Source of the DNA: Thalassolituus maritimus
Lineage (GTDB): Bacteria; Pseudomonadota; Gammaproteobacteria; Pseudomonadales; Oceanobacteraceae
DNA length: 64,000 nucleotides
Reading direction: 5' to 3'
Assembly: GCF_900156675.1 (NCBI RefSeq)
Contig: NZ_FTOH01000006.1
Coordinates: 239,205 to 303,204, forward strand
Made by a program: the position numbers and the translations under genes. Shown in pieces: positions 28,844 to 37,355 of the stretch (position 1 is the stretch's first letter; the number at the start of each line of letters is the position of its first letter). Below the pieces are notes generated by a model that saw only the letters and a program-made list of their open reading frames with translations, did no database searches and was not told the origin of the DNA.

Positions 28844-29052
28844 TTGAGATCATCGTCAACGGTAAATCCATGGCCTGGACCAGTGAAAAAAATGTATACA
28901 CTCTGATCATCGACACGCTGAACTATCCGGCTGAGAGCAGTCGTTTTGTCGTAGCCCTGAATGGCGAGCTTCTGCCAGCAGAGCAGTGGCCTTCAACCAG
29001 AGTAAACAACGGCGACATCATTGATGTGCTGGGAGCAATTACCGGTGGCTGA
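28840..29052 (+). CDS. thiS: Sulfur carrier protein ThiS
   Basis: A 70-residue ubiquitin-like protein whose C-terminal Gly-Gly (AITGG) is adenylated and thiocarboxylated to donate sulfur to the thiazole. VNGKSMAW at the start and VALNGELLPAEQW in the middle are family-typical. The start is GTG at 28840, overlapping the thiO stop (GTGA). The end overlaps thiG by 8 bases. Confidence 0.95.
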   Translation: MIEIIVNGKSMAWTSEKNVYTLIIDTLNYPAESSRFVVALNGELLPAEQWPSTRVNNGDIIDVLGAITGG

Positions 29053-29875
29053 TTCAGACGTATTTACTATTGCACGTGAAGAGATTTCAAGTCGCTTGTG
29101 GCTCGGGAGCTCAATGTACCCCTCGCCCGATATAATGGTGTCTGCCTTTGCCAGTGCGCAGCCGGGGTTTGTCACCATGTCGCTGCGCCGACAGACGGCG
29201 GGTGATCTTGCTAACAACGATTACCACGAGCGTGTTAATCAATGGTTGGGCGCCAGCCAGTCGCGTCTGTTGCCCAATACTGCCGGATGTCAGTCGGCAA
29301 AAGAAGCGATTCAACTTGCCATTCTCGCGCGTGAATTATTCAAAACTTCATGGATTAAGCTTGAAGTTATCGGCGATGAATACAGCCTGCAACCCAATGT
29401 TTTCGAGCTTGTGAGTGCTGCCCGGGAGTTGTCTGCTCAAGGGTTTTACGTCTTGCCATATTGCACGGATGATCTGGTGGTGTGCGAGTCATTGTTGCAT
29501 GCAGGATGCCCAGCGGTTATGCCCTGGGGCGCGCCGATAGGGACAGGTAAAGGCATCATTAATCCATATCAGTTACGTACCCTTCGTGCACGGCTGCCTG
29601 ATACCACGATTATTGTTGATGCAGGAATCGGTCGGCCATCTCAGGCGATGCAAGCGATGGAAATGGGCGCCGATGGCGTGTTGCTTAATACGGCGGTCGC
29701 AAAAGCAGCTAACCCGGTAACAATGGCGGGAGCCTTCGCTGCCGCCGTCGACGCCGGTCGGGCTGCTTTTCATGCGGGTTTTATGACTGAACGTGATATG
29801 GCATCGCCGAGTACCCCAGTGGCGGGCCTGCCGTTCTGGCATACGGCCATGCGGGAAGGGCAACATCATGATTAG
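29045..29875 (+). CDS. thiG: Thiazole synthase
   Basis: Condenses ThiS thiocarboxylate, deoxyxylulose phosphate and the glycine imine to thiazole phosphate. About 276 residues, with the Schiff-base lysine in SWIKLEVIGDE, LLPNTAGCQSAKEAI, CPAVMPWGAPIGTGKGI and DAGIGRPSQAMQAMEMGADGVLLNTAVAKA. The likely start is GTG at 29045 overlapping the end of thiS, with GGGAGC upstream; starting at 29021 would add residues unlike the family. Confidence 0.95.
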   Translation: MADSDVFTIAREEISSRLWLGSSMYPSPDIMVSAFASAQPGFVTMSLRRQTAGDLANNDYHERVNQWLGASQSRLLPNTAGCQSAKEAIQLAILARELFKTSWIKLEVIGDEYSLQPNVFELVSAARELSAQGFYVLPYCTDDLVVCESLLHAGCPAVMPWGAPIGTGKGIINPYQLRTLRARLPDTTIIVDAGIGRPSQAMQAMEMGADGVLLNTAVAKAANPVTMAGAFAAAVDAGRAAFHAGFMTERDMASPSTPVAGLPFWHTAMREGQHHD

Positions 29876-31436
29876 CGAAACTAAGCCCCGATACTTATTG
29901 GCAATCTGCGCCTCTGACAGTCGAGGAGGCGCTGGTTTACAGGCCGCACTGTCGCAGGCGGCTTTATCCGGGTGTGAGTGCCGTAGTGTTGTTCTTGCAG
30001 TAACAGCACAGAGTCATCAGGGAGTGGAAGCCGTCAGTCATGTTTCAGCCTCTATGGTTGAAGCTCAGGTTCAGGCCGCGCTCAGAGACGGCCTGCCAGA
30101 AGCAGTCCTGATCGGCTGGGTGCCGCCTGAACCAGAAGTGTTGGAGTATCTGCGGACGTTCCTGAACGAGCTTCAGGCCAGCAAACAGGTACCGGTCATC
30201 TGGGACCCGGTCGTATCAGCAACCCTGGGAGAATTACCGGCGGCACACTCTGGCCTCACCGATTTAATTCCGAACGTTTCTGTAATGACCCCATCCCTTG
30301 ATGAGGCCCGCTGGTTACTGGGAGATCAGACATTGAGTGCCGCTGCGGCGGGCGCGGCTCTGCAGCATGCGGGTGCTCATACGGTGGTTATTACCGGTGG
30401 CGATGATGAGCAGCAGCAACACTCGGCCTGGGTTACAGACCTGATATTCAGCCGTTCTGATGAGAACTTTCCGGAGTGCGCCGCAAAACCATCCTTTGCT
30501 CTTCATCAGCAGCGAGAAGCAGTTCAGGCGCACGGCACGGGAAGTCAGTTCTCGGCGGCCCTTGCGGTTCAGCTCACAAAAGGTACGCGCTTGTACGATG
30601 CGATTGTCATTGCCGCCGCTGCCGCACGTCAGGCACTGATTGCCAGCTCGGGAGTCCTTGGTATTGAGTTCGGAGGCACTGACTCCGGAAGCACGAAACC
30701 TGAGAGCTCTGTCTACAGAAACTGCATTGCCAGTGCATTGCCGCAAAGCGGAGATGAGTGGCCCTTGATTACTGATGTTGGGACGTATCCTCGTACTGAT
30801 CGTTTTGAACCCTACCGTCCCGGCGTCTATGTGCTTACAGAGTCGCTGGACCACCTTGAAATGCTGCTTGGTATGGGGGTGGATACCGTGCAATGGCGAA
30901 TTAAAGTGCCGGGGCCTGATTACAAGGATCAGACTCGGCGGGCGCTGGCAATGTGTCGCAGTCAGGGTGTCAGTTTCTGGCTCAACGATGACTGGCCGTT
31001 AGCGCTTGAACTGAAGCCAGATGGTGTGCATCTGGGTCAGGAGGATCTGGTCAGTGCCGATATAGACGCTCTTCACGCCGCAGGCGTATCGTTAGGTATC
31101 AGCACTCACACCGAATGGGAAATTGCCCGGGCACGCGCCCAAAAGCCGAGTTATATCGCCTTTGGCCCAGTGTTTACGCCACTGTCCAAGCGCCTGCGCT
31201 ATCAGCCTCTCGGTATCGATTGTCTGAGTGCCTGGAGTGAAAGGTATCGTTCCTGGCCTCAGACCTGTATCGGCGGCATTGTTCCCGAAAACGCCCGCCT
31301 TGTTGCAGAGTCGGGTGTGGGTTCTCTGGCCGTAGTGACCTGTATCGCCGGAGGCCCAGCTGACGAGCCTCTTATACGCAGTAACATCGCCGACCTTCGC
31401 GCAGCCCTTGAAATGTTCTCGCCAGCCCCAAAATAG
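29868..31436 (+). CDS. thiDE: Fusion of hydroxymethylpyrimidine (phosphate) kinase-like and thiamine-phosphate synthase domains
   Basis: A 522-residue two-domain protein. Residues ~1-280 are ThiD-like ribokinase fold (CASDSRGGAGLQAAL, VTAQSHQGVEAV, WDPVVSATLGE, VVITGG). The anion-hole motif is AHGTGSQFSAALA: Ser replaces the usual cysteine of GTGC. Residues ~300-520 are ThiE, with GVDTVQWRIK, SFWLNDDWPLAL, GVHLGQEDL, YIAFGPVFTPLSK and IGGIVPENARLVAESGV, all active-site segments kept. ATG at 29868 overlaps the thiG stop; the upstream in-frame start at 29793 has no family match. It completes thiamine phosphate synthesis in the operon. Confidence 0.93.
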   Translation: MISETKPRYLLAICASDSRGGAGLQAALSQAALSGCECRSVVLAVTAQSHQGVEAVSHVSASMVEAQVQAALRDGLPEAVLIGWVPPEPEVLEYLRTFLNELQASKQVPVIWDPVVSATLGELPAAHSGLTDLIPNVSVMTPSLDEARWLLGDQTLSAAAAGAALQHAGAHTVVITGGDDEQQQHSAWVTDLIFSRSDENFPECAAKPSFALHQQREAVQAHGTGSQFSAALAVQLTKGTRLYDAIVIAAAAARQALIASSGVLGIEFGGTDSGSTKPESSVYRNCIASALPQSGDEWPLITDVGTYPRTDRFEPYRPGVYVLTESLDHLEMLLGMGVDTVQWRIKVPGPDYKDQTRRALAMCRSQGVSFWLNDDWPLALELKPDGVHLGQEDLVSADIDALHAAGVSLGISTHTEWEIARARAQKPSYIAFGPVFTPLSKRLRYQPLGIDCLSAWSERYRSWPQTCIGGIVPENARLVAESGVGSLAVVTCIAGGPADEPLIRSNIADLRAALEMFSPAPK

Positions 31437-31452
31437 GTCATCAGTACATAGT

Positions 31453-31486
31453 CGATGGTCAGCCAGTAATGGGTGGCTGGCCATCG
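31453..31486. other. Long stem-loop between thiDE and htpG
   Basis: A 13-bp inverted repeat (31453-31465 with 31474-31486; a single G-T pair on the plus-strand RNA) encloses an 8-base loop. No T-run follows on the plus strand, so it may be a Rho-assisted stop for the thiamine operon or a structured htpG leader. Confidence 0.55.
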
Positions 31487-31529
31487 GCGATCACAGTAAA
31501 AGGGCTGACACGTCTGAAAGGAGAGATGA

Positions 31530-33431
31530 ATGACTGCCGCAAGTAAAGAAACACTGGGATTTAAGACAGAGGTTAAGCAGCTTCTGCACCTGATGATTCA
31601 CTCTTTGTACTCCAACAAAGAAATTTTCCTGCGTGAGCTGGTATCCAACGCATCGGATGCCTGTGACAAGTTGCGTTTCCAGGCGTTAACAAACAATGAC
31701 CTGTACGAATCAGAGTCAGACCTGAAAGTCGACATCACGTTTGATAAAGACGCGAAAACCCTGACCATTGCCGATAATGGTATCGGTATGACCCGTGATG
31801 ATGTTGTGAATCATCTGGGTACCATCGCCAAATCAGGGACTGCTGAATTTCTGAGCCAACTGAGCGGCGATCAGCAGAAAGACTCGCAATTAATTGGTCA
31901 GTTCGGTGTGGGTTTCTACTCGGCCTTTATTGTTGCTGACAAGGTGATCGTTGAAACTCGTCGTGCCGGTGAGAGCGCAGAGCAGGGCACGCGTTGGGAA
32001 TCCGAAGGCGAGGGCGAATTCAGCCTTGAGTCAATTGAGAAAGCTGGCCGCGGTACAAGCATCACCCTGCATCTGAAAGAGGGCGAGGAAGAGTTTGCTG
32101 ACAGCTTCCGCCTGCAGAACCTGATCAAGAAATATTCGGATCACATTGCGATCCCTGTATTTGTACAGCAGGACAGCAATGATGACGACGGCGAAGGTGA
32201 AGATGCCTCCGCTCCAGAAGCTGTGAACCAGGCGCAGGCGATGTGGACCCGCGCTAAGAGCGACATCAGCGACGAAGATTATAAAGAGTTTTATAAGCAC
32301 GTTTCCCACGACTGGAACGAACCACTGACATGGATGCATAACACGGTCGAAGGCAAGCTGAACTACACCAGCCTGCTGTATATTCCGGCGCAGGCGCCGT
32401 TCGATATGTGGAACCGCGAAGCCAGCCGTGGCGTTAAACTGTACGTTCAGCGCGTCTTTATTATGGATGACGCCGAGCAGTTCCTGCCCGCGTATCTCCG
32501 CTTTGTTAAAGGTGTTCTGGACTCCAACGACCTGTCTCTGAACGTCTCTCGTGAAATCCTGCAGCAGGATAAGCAAGTCGATAGCCTGCGTTCAGCACTG
32601 GTGAAGCGAGTGCTGGATACACTCGAAAAAATGTCGAAAAAAGACGCTGAGAAGTACCAGACCTTCTGGAATCAGTTCGGTGAAGTTCTGAAAGAAGGCC
32701 CAGCTGAAGATTTCGCCAACCGTGAAAAAGTGGCAGGTCTTTTCCGCTTCGCGACTACTCAGAGCGAAGGCACGGAGCAGACCGTTTCTCTTGCTGACTA
32801 CATTGCTCGCATGCGCGAAGGTCAGAAGAAAATTTACTACATCACTGGCGAAAATCACGACGCTGTTGCAGCCAGCCCGCACCTCGAATACTTCCGTAAA
32901 AAAGGTATTGAGGTACTGCTGCTGACAGATCGAGTTGATGAGTGGATGGTCGGCCACCTGAGTGACTTTGATGGCAAAGCATTCCAGGATGTTACCAAGG
33001 GCGAGCTGGATCTTGATGAGCTGGCTGACGAGTCCGAAAAGGAAGAGCAGAAGCAACTCGAAGAGTCGCACAAAGCACTCATTGAGCGTCTGGAAGCAGC
33101 GCTGAAAGACGACGTTAAAGAAGTCCGTGTCAGCTCGCGCTTGTCAGATTCTCCCGCATGCCTCGTGGTTGGCCAGTACGACATGGGTGGTCATATGCGT
33201 CGCCTGATGGAAGCTGCTGGTCAGAAGGTGCCAGAGCCTGAAGTTGCACTCGAAGTGAACCCGTCACATCCATTGATTGAGCGCCTTGATCAGGAAGCGG
33301 ACGAAGATCGCTTCGCCGAACTGGCACAGGTCATTCACGCGCAGGCCCAGCTTGCAGAGGGCAGTCAACTGAAGCAACCCGCTCAGTACGTTACCCGCCT
33401 GAACAAGCTGCTGCTTGATCTGATGAAGTAA
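31530..33431 (+). CDS. htpG: Molecular chaperone HtpG (bacterial Hsp90)
   Basis: A 633-residue Hsp90. The GHKL ATPase domain begins with [26 protein letters not shown] and continues with the ATP-lid motifs [11 protein letters not shown] and [15 protein letters not shown]; the middle domain shows [16 protein letters not shown] and [10 protein letters not shown], and the C-terminal dimerisation domain ends at a usual length. The ribosome-binding site AAAGGAGAG is strong. A heat-shock sigma-32 promoter is expected in such genes, but I could not identify one with confidence in the 90 bases upstream. Terminator follows at 33445. Confidence 0.97.
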   Translation: MTAASKETLGFKTEVKQLLHLMIHSLYSNKEIFLRELVSNASDACDKLRFQALTNNDLYESESDLKVDITFDKDAKTLTIADNGIGMTRDDVVNHLGTIAKSGTAEFLSQLSGDQQKDSQLIGQFGVGFYSAFIVADKVIVETRRAGESAEQGTRWESEGEGEFSLESIEKAGRGTSITLHLKEGEEEFADSFRLQNLIKKYSDHIAIPVFVQQDSNDDDGEGEDASAPEAVNQAQAMWTRAKSDISDEDYKEFYKHVSHDWNEPLTWMHNTVEGKLNYTSLLYIPAQAPFDMWNREASRGVKLYVQRVFIMDDAEQFLPAYLRFVKGVLDSNDLSLNVSREILQQDKQVDSLRSALVKRVLDTLEKMSKKDAEKYQTFWNQFGEVLKEGPAEDFANREKVAGLFRFATTQSEGTEQTVSLADYIARMREGQKKIYYITGENHDAVAASPHLEYFRKKGIEVLLLTDRVDEWMVGHLSDFDGKAFQDVTKGELDLDELADESEKEEQKQLEESHKALIERLEAALKDDVKEVRVSSRLSDSPACLVVGQYDMGGHMRRLMEAAGQKVPEPEVALEVNPSHPLIERLDQEADEDRFAELAQVIHAQAQLAEGSQLKQPAQYVTRLNKLLLDLMK

Positions 33432-33444
33432 GCCTTGCCTTAAC

Positions 33445-33480
33445 AAAATGCTCATGCGCTTCTGGTGTGTGAGCATTTTT
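33445..33480 (+). terminator. Terminator of htpG
   Basis: A 10-bp stem (aaaatgctca / tgagcatttt) with a 15-base loop ends in T5, 13 bases after the htpG stop. Confidence 0.82.
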
Positions 33481-33626
33481 CCTGACACTCCCGTACACTC
33501 CTCAACACCTAGGTCACCATGCCTGTCTCTGGCGTACTTTTCCCAACGACAGACACGCTGGTATCATAGACCGATAAGAATTCTATTACTGAACATCTAT
33601 TACTAAAAACAGGACGCCGTACCACG

Positions 33627-34205
33627 ATGAACACACTTACGTTGGCCCGTCGCATTTCTCTGGCTGCTATAGCGTCAGTCGCTGCAATTTCTACTTCTGC
33701 GATGGCTGGGGGATCTTTAGATATCAGCCTGGCGGACACTACTGCTCGCGTTGGCTGGGATGCCACCCGCATGGATACCGGTATGCACCTGAACCTGGCG
33801 GCTCTGCACGAGAGTGACCAGGGCGACATCATCTCGGGTGGCGTTCATGTGGTGGATGTCCGTAATCCGAATTCAGACCTGTATATCGGTGTTGGCGCCA
33901 ATGCTTACGGCATATTCACTGATGACAATGACGGAGCCGCCATTGGTGTAGGCGGCTTTGCCCGTTACAACTTCCCGTTCAACCGTAACTTTGGTGTGAG
34001 TGGTCATGTGTACTACGCGCCGCCGGTTGTGTCATTCAGTGACGTGAATAACTTTGTCGATGCAGATCTGCGTCTGCACTTTAATATTCTGCCGACGGCC
34101 CACCTTTACACAGGCTTCCGCATGACCTCGGTTTCTTTTGATGATCAGAGCGGTCGTCATAAGATCGGCGATGGTCTGCACCTCGGCCTGAAGCTGAACT
34201 TCTGA
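33627..34205 (+). CDS. YfaZ-family outer-membrane protein
   Basis: A 192-residue exported barrel-like protein. A signal peptide ends at SAMA (about residue 27), and beta-strand repeats run to a C-terminal Phe (LGLKLNF). SGGVHVVD, YIGVGANAYGIF and GVGGFARYNFP are reminiscent of the YfaZ family (PF07437); the function of these proteins is unknown. The next gene's ATG overlaps the stop (TGATG). Confidence 0.85.
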   Translation: MNTLTLARRISLAAIASVAAISTSAMAGGSLDISLADTTARVGWDATRMDTGMHLNLAALHESDQGDIISGGVHVVDVRNPNSDLYIGVGANAYGIFTDDNDGAAIGVGGFARYNFPFNRNFGVSGHVYYAPPVVSFSDVNNFVDADLRLHFNILPTAHLYTGFRMTSVSFDDQSGRHKIGDGLHLGLKLNF

Positions 34206-34669
34206 TGAGTCAGTGGCTGAGCTTCACCAACCAGAAACTCTATCAGGCACGATTGCTGTTGGAGCAGTCGCGTCGCGAAACCGGTAACCCGGCACTTGCT
34301 GAAGGGCTTGAGACCTCAGGCCTGTACCTTATGCAGGATGCCTTTATTTCGTATCTGAATGAGCTGGCGACGCTTGCTACTTACCGCGGCGAAGTCAGTT
34401 CATTTTCAGATCTTCTGAACAAGACACCTCTGGTGACCGGTGAAATGACCGAGATTCGGATTCTGGCCGAGGACCCTTACTCATGGTTGAGTGCATTTCT
34501 GCGTGAGGCAGAAACGCGTTGGCGTCCGGGCCCGGCTGGAAACCCGCAGGCAGCGGGTGCGGTCAATGTCATTGCCGTTGCACAGAGCGATGACATACAG
34601 CCACAGTCCTGGTGGCAGCATCTGTCTGACCTGATCGATAGTCAGCGTGAGAATCGGCAGGAAAGCTGA
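34205..34669 (+). CDS. Conserved cytoplasmic protein, DUF6586-like
   Basis: A 154-residue protein without signal peptide, rich in helices (QKLYQARLLLEQSRR, LYLMQDAFISYLNELATLA) and ending with a WWQHLSDLIDSQRE helix. It looks like the small conserved protein found near topA/lexA in pseudomonads (DUF6586); that match is from memory of the motif pattern and location. Function unknown. Translationally coupled to the YfaZ-like gene. Confidence 0.75.
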   Translation: MSQWLSFTNQKLYQARLLLEQSRRETGNPALAEGLETSGLYLMQDAFISYLNELATLATYRGEVSSFSDLLNKTPLVTGEMTEIRILAEDPYSWLSAFLREAETRWRPGPAGNPQAAGAVNVIAVAQSDDIQPQSWWQHLSDLIDSQRENRQES

Positions 34670-34742
34670 TTCTCCCAGTGACTCTCGTATAAAGCGTCAC
34701 CCCCCTGTGTTATCATCCGCGCTCAGAAACGAAGAGGCACTT

Positions 34743-34994
34743 ATGGCTGGTTTTTTCGAAATTGTAGAGTTATCCAATGGTGACATTGCCCTGCGTCGTG
34801 CCGACGAACAGGACAGCGATGCGCTGGTTCGTATCTGTTTCTCTGAAGATGCGAAAGCAAGTCTCCAGGAGCACCATATGGATGTGGCCAGAGTAATGCT
34901 CGAGGCTGGCGTGCGCCTCGTGGGCGATCTGTCTGGGATGGAAGTCGAGAGTGACGACTTTGAGGTGCCGCAGAGCAGTCAGCACCTGCATTGA
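34743..34994 (+). CDS. Small conserved acidic protein, function unknown
   Basis: An 83-residue protein starting at ATG 34743 with GAGG just upstream; a longer in-frame start at 34647 overlaps the previous gene and has no ribosome-binding site. Sequence: FFEIVELSNGDIALRRADE, then an EDAKASLQEHHMDVARVMLEAGVRLV helix, and an acidic end. Similar small proteins accompany the lexA neighbourhood in pseudomonads. No function known. It is ended by a strong terminator. Confidence 0.8.
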   Translation: MAGFFEIVELSNGDIALRRADEQDSDALVRICFSEDAKASLQEHHMDVARVMLEAGVRLVGDLSGMEVESDDFEVPQSSQHLH

Positions 34995-35018
34995 TTTGTC
35001 CCTGGCAGACAAATTCAT

Positions 35019-35060
35019 AAAAAAATCCGGTATCGGGCAACTGATACCGGATTTTTTTTT
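35019..35060 (+). terminator. Strong Rho-independent terminator
   Basis: A 15-bp stem (aaaaaatccggtatc / gataccggatttttt) is followed by further T residues; 25 bases after the small acidic protein gene. Confidence 0.95.
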
Positions 35061-35129
35061 GAATTTCAGTATCCTAACTAAAGCCCTGTTAACGGGTGTA
35101 CTTGTGAAAATTGATTTCTGAGGATGAGA

Positions 35130-35402
35130 ATGAAAAAGCTAGTAGCACTCTCGACTGTAGTACTTTCCGCTTCACTGATCACCGCGTGCAGCGATGAGCC
35201 AGAAAGTTCTGAACTCGTTCAGGCATACACTGAAGCCCGTGAGCAGACGCGCACCGCGCTCGAAGAAACAAAAGATGCCATTAAAGCGATGGAGAACAAC
35301 CAGGACGCGCTGGAAAAAGCCCTTGAGCGACTGGATCGTGTTGTTGAGTTGCACGAAAAAGGTGCCGTTGTGCACGTTCCTGCGGCTACTACTGCTCAGT
35401 AA
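35130..35402 (+). CDS. Small predicted lipoprotein with coiled-coil
   Basis: About 90 residues. The signal peptide MKKLVALSTVVLSASLITAC ends in lipobox ITAC followed by Ser-Asp (Asp at +3). The mature protein is one charged helix (YTEAREQTRTALEETKDAI, then ALEKALERLDRVVELHEKG), so it is probably a small helical lipoprotein. The ATG at 35130 fits GAGGA spacing better than the ATG two codons upstream at 35124. Gene is isolated between two terminators. Function unknown. Confidence 0.85.
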   Translation: MKKLVALSTVVLSASLITACSDEPESSELVQAYTEAREQTRTALEETKDAIKAMENNQDALEKALERLDRVVELHEKGAVVHVPAATTAQ

Positions 35403-35415
35403 TTCGGGCGGATCA

Positions 35416-35440
35416 ACTACCAGCTCCGGCTGGTAGTGTC
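35416..35440. terminator. Terminator between the lipoprotein gene and sulA
   Basis: A 9-bp perfect stem (actaccagc / gctggtagt) around TCCG lies between the two convergent stops. It has only short T-stretches, so strength is uncertain. Confidence 0.7.
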
Positions 35441-35866
35441 TTATTCTCCACGCACAATGAACAGGTGTGATCCGTTTTCTTCTGCGACACGGCGTAGCAG
35501 TTGACGGGTATCTGCCGCGAGTTCGCCTGACCACTCAACAATCAAATGGCTTTTACCTGATCTCAGCGCCTTGATACACAAGTCAAACTGAGTAGCGACT
35601 TGAGTATTCAGGTGAAGTACCGGAGAGTCGCTGATGCCCGCTTTTGCCAGCCATTGTTTGTTCAGATTCTGGCTTGGGCTCAGCCACATCAACCAACGTT
35701 TCTGGTCGCTGCACAGAGCCAGCACAGGCAACAGCTGGAAGGGTTGTAATGCACTGCCTTCAGACACAATGACTTCCGTCATACTGCCTTTAGGCACGCT
35801 TCTGACGGGTGCCGCAGAGCTGAGTGGTGCTGCTTCTGGACATACTTCGAAAGATAACTGACGCAT
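35441..35866 (-). CDS. sulA: SOS cell-division inhibitor SulA
   Basis: A 141-residue RecA-fold-like protein that binds FtsZ and stops septation during DNA damage. RWLMWLSPSQNLNKQWLAKAGI and LHLNTQ, and the later KALRSGKSHLIVEWSGEL segment, are typical of pseudomonad-type SulA. It follows lexA by 50 bases in the same direction with its own ribosome-binding site (AGGAG, 8 bases upstream of the ATG). No SOS box of its own was seen, so it is most likely transcribed with lexA. Confidence 0.9.
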   Translation of the reverse strand: MRQLSFEVCPEAAPLSSAAPVRSVPKGSMTEVIVSEGSALQPFQLLPVLALCSDQKRWLMWLSPSQNLNKQWLAKAGISDSPVLHLNTQVATQFDLCIKALRSGKSHLIVEWSGELAADTRQLLRRVAEENGSHLFIVRGE

Positions 35867-35916
35867 AACAATCTCTCCTGTCGTGTACCGTTTACCTGTT
35901 ACTCTGGTCGGTCGCG

Positions 35917-36516
35917 TTACTGGCGACGAATAACACCTACGTATTTACCTTCAATCGCAAATTCCTGCTCTTTCAGGTTGACCTCAATCGGGGCGTAATT
36001 TTCGTTCTCAGCAAACAGAGTTACCTGATTGCGGCTCTTGTGGTATCGCTTAACGGTTACTTCTTCACCGACGCGGGCAACCACGATGTCACCATTGCGT
36101 GCGGTCTCTGCTTTATGCACTGCGATGTAATCGCCATCCATGATGCCGATGTCGATCATGCTGTCGCCATGCACCTCGAGCAGGAAGTTCGCTTCCGGCT
36201 TAAAGAACGACGGCGGAATTTCGCAGTAATCTTCAATATGCTCCTGAGCCAGGATAGGCTCACCGGCTGCAACGCGACCGATTACCGGCAGCCCCGGAGA
36301 GTCTTCACCGACGATGCGAATGCCACGGCTGGCGCCAGGCATCATCTCAATGGCACCTTTGCGTGCCAGTGCTTTCAGGTGTTCTTCTGCTGCATTCGGT
36401 GAGCGGAAGCCAAGTTCTGCGGCAATTTCTGCTCTCGTCGGCGGGTAGCCTGTTTCGTCAATGGCTGAGCGAATCAGGTCAAGAACTTCCTGCTGGCGAG
36501 CCGTGAGCTTTTCCAT
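35917..36516 (-). CDS. lexA: SOS repressor LexA
   Basis: Repressor of the DNA-damage response. Residues 1-65 are the winged helix-turn-helix ([21 protein letters not shown]). The self-cleavage site Ala84-Gly85 (VAAGEP), the nucleophile Ser119 (GDSMID) and the general base Lys156 (TVKRY) are all present, so it is expected to cleave itself in contact with RecA filaments. Length is 199 residues. Three operator-like boxes lie upstream. It heads the lexA-sulA operon and is divergent from psrA. Confidence 0.98.
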   Translation of the reverse strand: MEKLTARQQEVLDLIRSAIDETGYPPTRAEIAAELGFRSPNAAEEHLKALARKGAIEMMPGASRGIRIVGEDSPGLPVIGRVAAGEPILAQEHIEDYCEIPPSFFKPEANFLLEVHGDSMIDIGIMDGDYIAVHKAETARNGDIVVARVGEEVTVKRYHKSRNQVTLFAENENYAPIEVNLKEQEFAIEGKYVGVIRRQ

Positions 36517-36530
36517 GACATTTATCCAGT

Positions 36531-36546
36531 CTGTTGATTTATACAG
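36531..36546 (-). promoter_or_regulatory. LexA box 1 (perfect)
   Basis: CTGT-TGATTTAT-ACAG matches CTGT-N8-ACAG exactly, starting 15 bases before the lexA start codon. Autoregulation of lexA-sulA. Confidence 0.93.
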
Positions 36547-36549
36547 TGT

Positions 36550-36565
36550 GTGTAAATATATACAG
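36550..36565 (-). promoter_or_regulatory. LexA box 2 (one mismatch)
   Basis: GTGT-GTAAATAT-ACAG, followed by TA, has one mismatch in its left half, spaced 19 bases from box 1. The centre-to-centre distance places both boxes on nearly the same face of the helix. Confidence 0.75.
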
Positions 36566-36574
36566 TACCTTCTA

Positions 36575-36590
36575 CTGTGTAAATACCCAG
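36575..36590 (-). promoter_or_regulatory. LexA box 3 (one mismatch)
   Basis: TA-CTGT-GTAAATAC-CCAG-TG has one mismatch in the right half, 25 bases from box 2. It may be a third, weaker operator, or help repress psrA on the other side. Confidence 0.6.
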
Positions 36591-36650
36591 TGCCGTCTAA
36601 TTTCAGATCTGACGGAATTTTCCCCGAATTGCTGCAATTGTTGCGTGTTA

Positions 36651-36678
36651 AGTGTTTTAAACGTATGTTTGAAACACT
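36651..36678 (+). promoter_or_regulatory. Palindromic operator upstream of psrA, probable PsrA site
   Basis: A 28-base near-perfect palindrome: outer arms AGTGTTT (36651-36657) and AAACACT (36672-36678), inner TAAAC-GTAT-GTTTG (36658-36671). The core fits the PsrA motif known from Pseudomonas, (G/C)AAAC-N2-4-GTTT(G/C), except for one flanking base. It is 20 bases before the psrA start, suited to autorepression. Confidence 0.82.
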
Positions 36679-36698
36679 TGTTAGTTGGATAAGGCACT

Positions 36699-37340
36699 AT
36701 GGCGCAGAAAGATACCGCGCGCAGCATTCTCGATGCTGCAGAAGAGTTGTTTTCAGAACGGGGTTTCGCGGAGACTTCGTTGCGTAATATTACGACTAAG
36801 GCTGATGTGAATCTGGCTGCCGTGAATTATCACTTTGGCTCTAAAAAGTCTCTGATACAGGCTGTCTTTGCCCGCTTTCTGACGCCCTTTGTCGCTGAAC
36901 TCGATAAGGCGCTCAATACCTGCGATGCAGAGCAGGGCGAACAACCCGCTGACCTGATGTCTTTATTGCGGCTCTTATCTGACACCGCATTACGTTCGGG
37001 GGCAGACCGGCCTGAACGTCTGCGTATCTTTATGCGTTTATTGGGGCTTGCCTACAGTCAGGGTCAGGGCCATGTACGTCGTTTTCTGCGCGTGGAGTAT
37101 GGTCATGTATTTCGCCGCTATTCGGATCTTCTTACCCGGGCGACGCCGGAGCTCTCCGACGAAGACCGCTTCTGGCGGGTTCATTTCATGCTGGGTGCGA
37201 CTATGTTCACACTGAACGGGGTTGATTCTCTGACCGCGATGGCGGAGCATGATTTCGGTAAACCCACTACTACGCCGGATGTTATTGATCAGCTGCTGCC
37301 ATTCCTCGCCAGCGGGCTGAAGTCACCTGCGGGTAACTAA
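36699..37340 (+). CDS. psrA: TetR-family fatty-acid-responsive regulator PsrA
   Basis: A 213-residue TetR regulator. The DNA-binding helices read ILDAAEELFSERGFAETSLRNITTKADVNLAAVNYHFGSKKSL, nearly the Pseudomonas PsrA sequence. PsrA is released from DNA by long-chain fatty acids and controls beta-oxidation, rpoS and other genes; its place next to lexA is as in Pseudomonas. The ligand domain (about 60-210) ends normally. It probably represses itself through the palindrome upstream and is followed after 15 bases by the YkuD gene. Confidence 0.94.
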   Translation: MAQKDTARSILDAAEELFSERGFAETSLRNITTKADVNLAAVNYHFGSKKSLIQAVFARFLTPFVAELDKALNTCDAEQGEQPADLMSLLRLLSDTALRSGADRPERLRIFMRLLGLAYSQGQGHVRRFLRVEYGHVFRRYSDLLTRATPELSDEDRFWRVHFMLGATMFTLNGVDSLTAMAEHDFGKPTTTPDVIDQLLPFLASGLKSPAGN

Positions 37341-37355
37341 GGAACGCGTCAGCAG

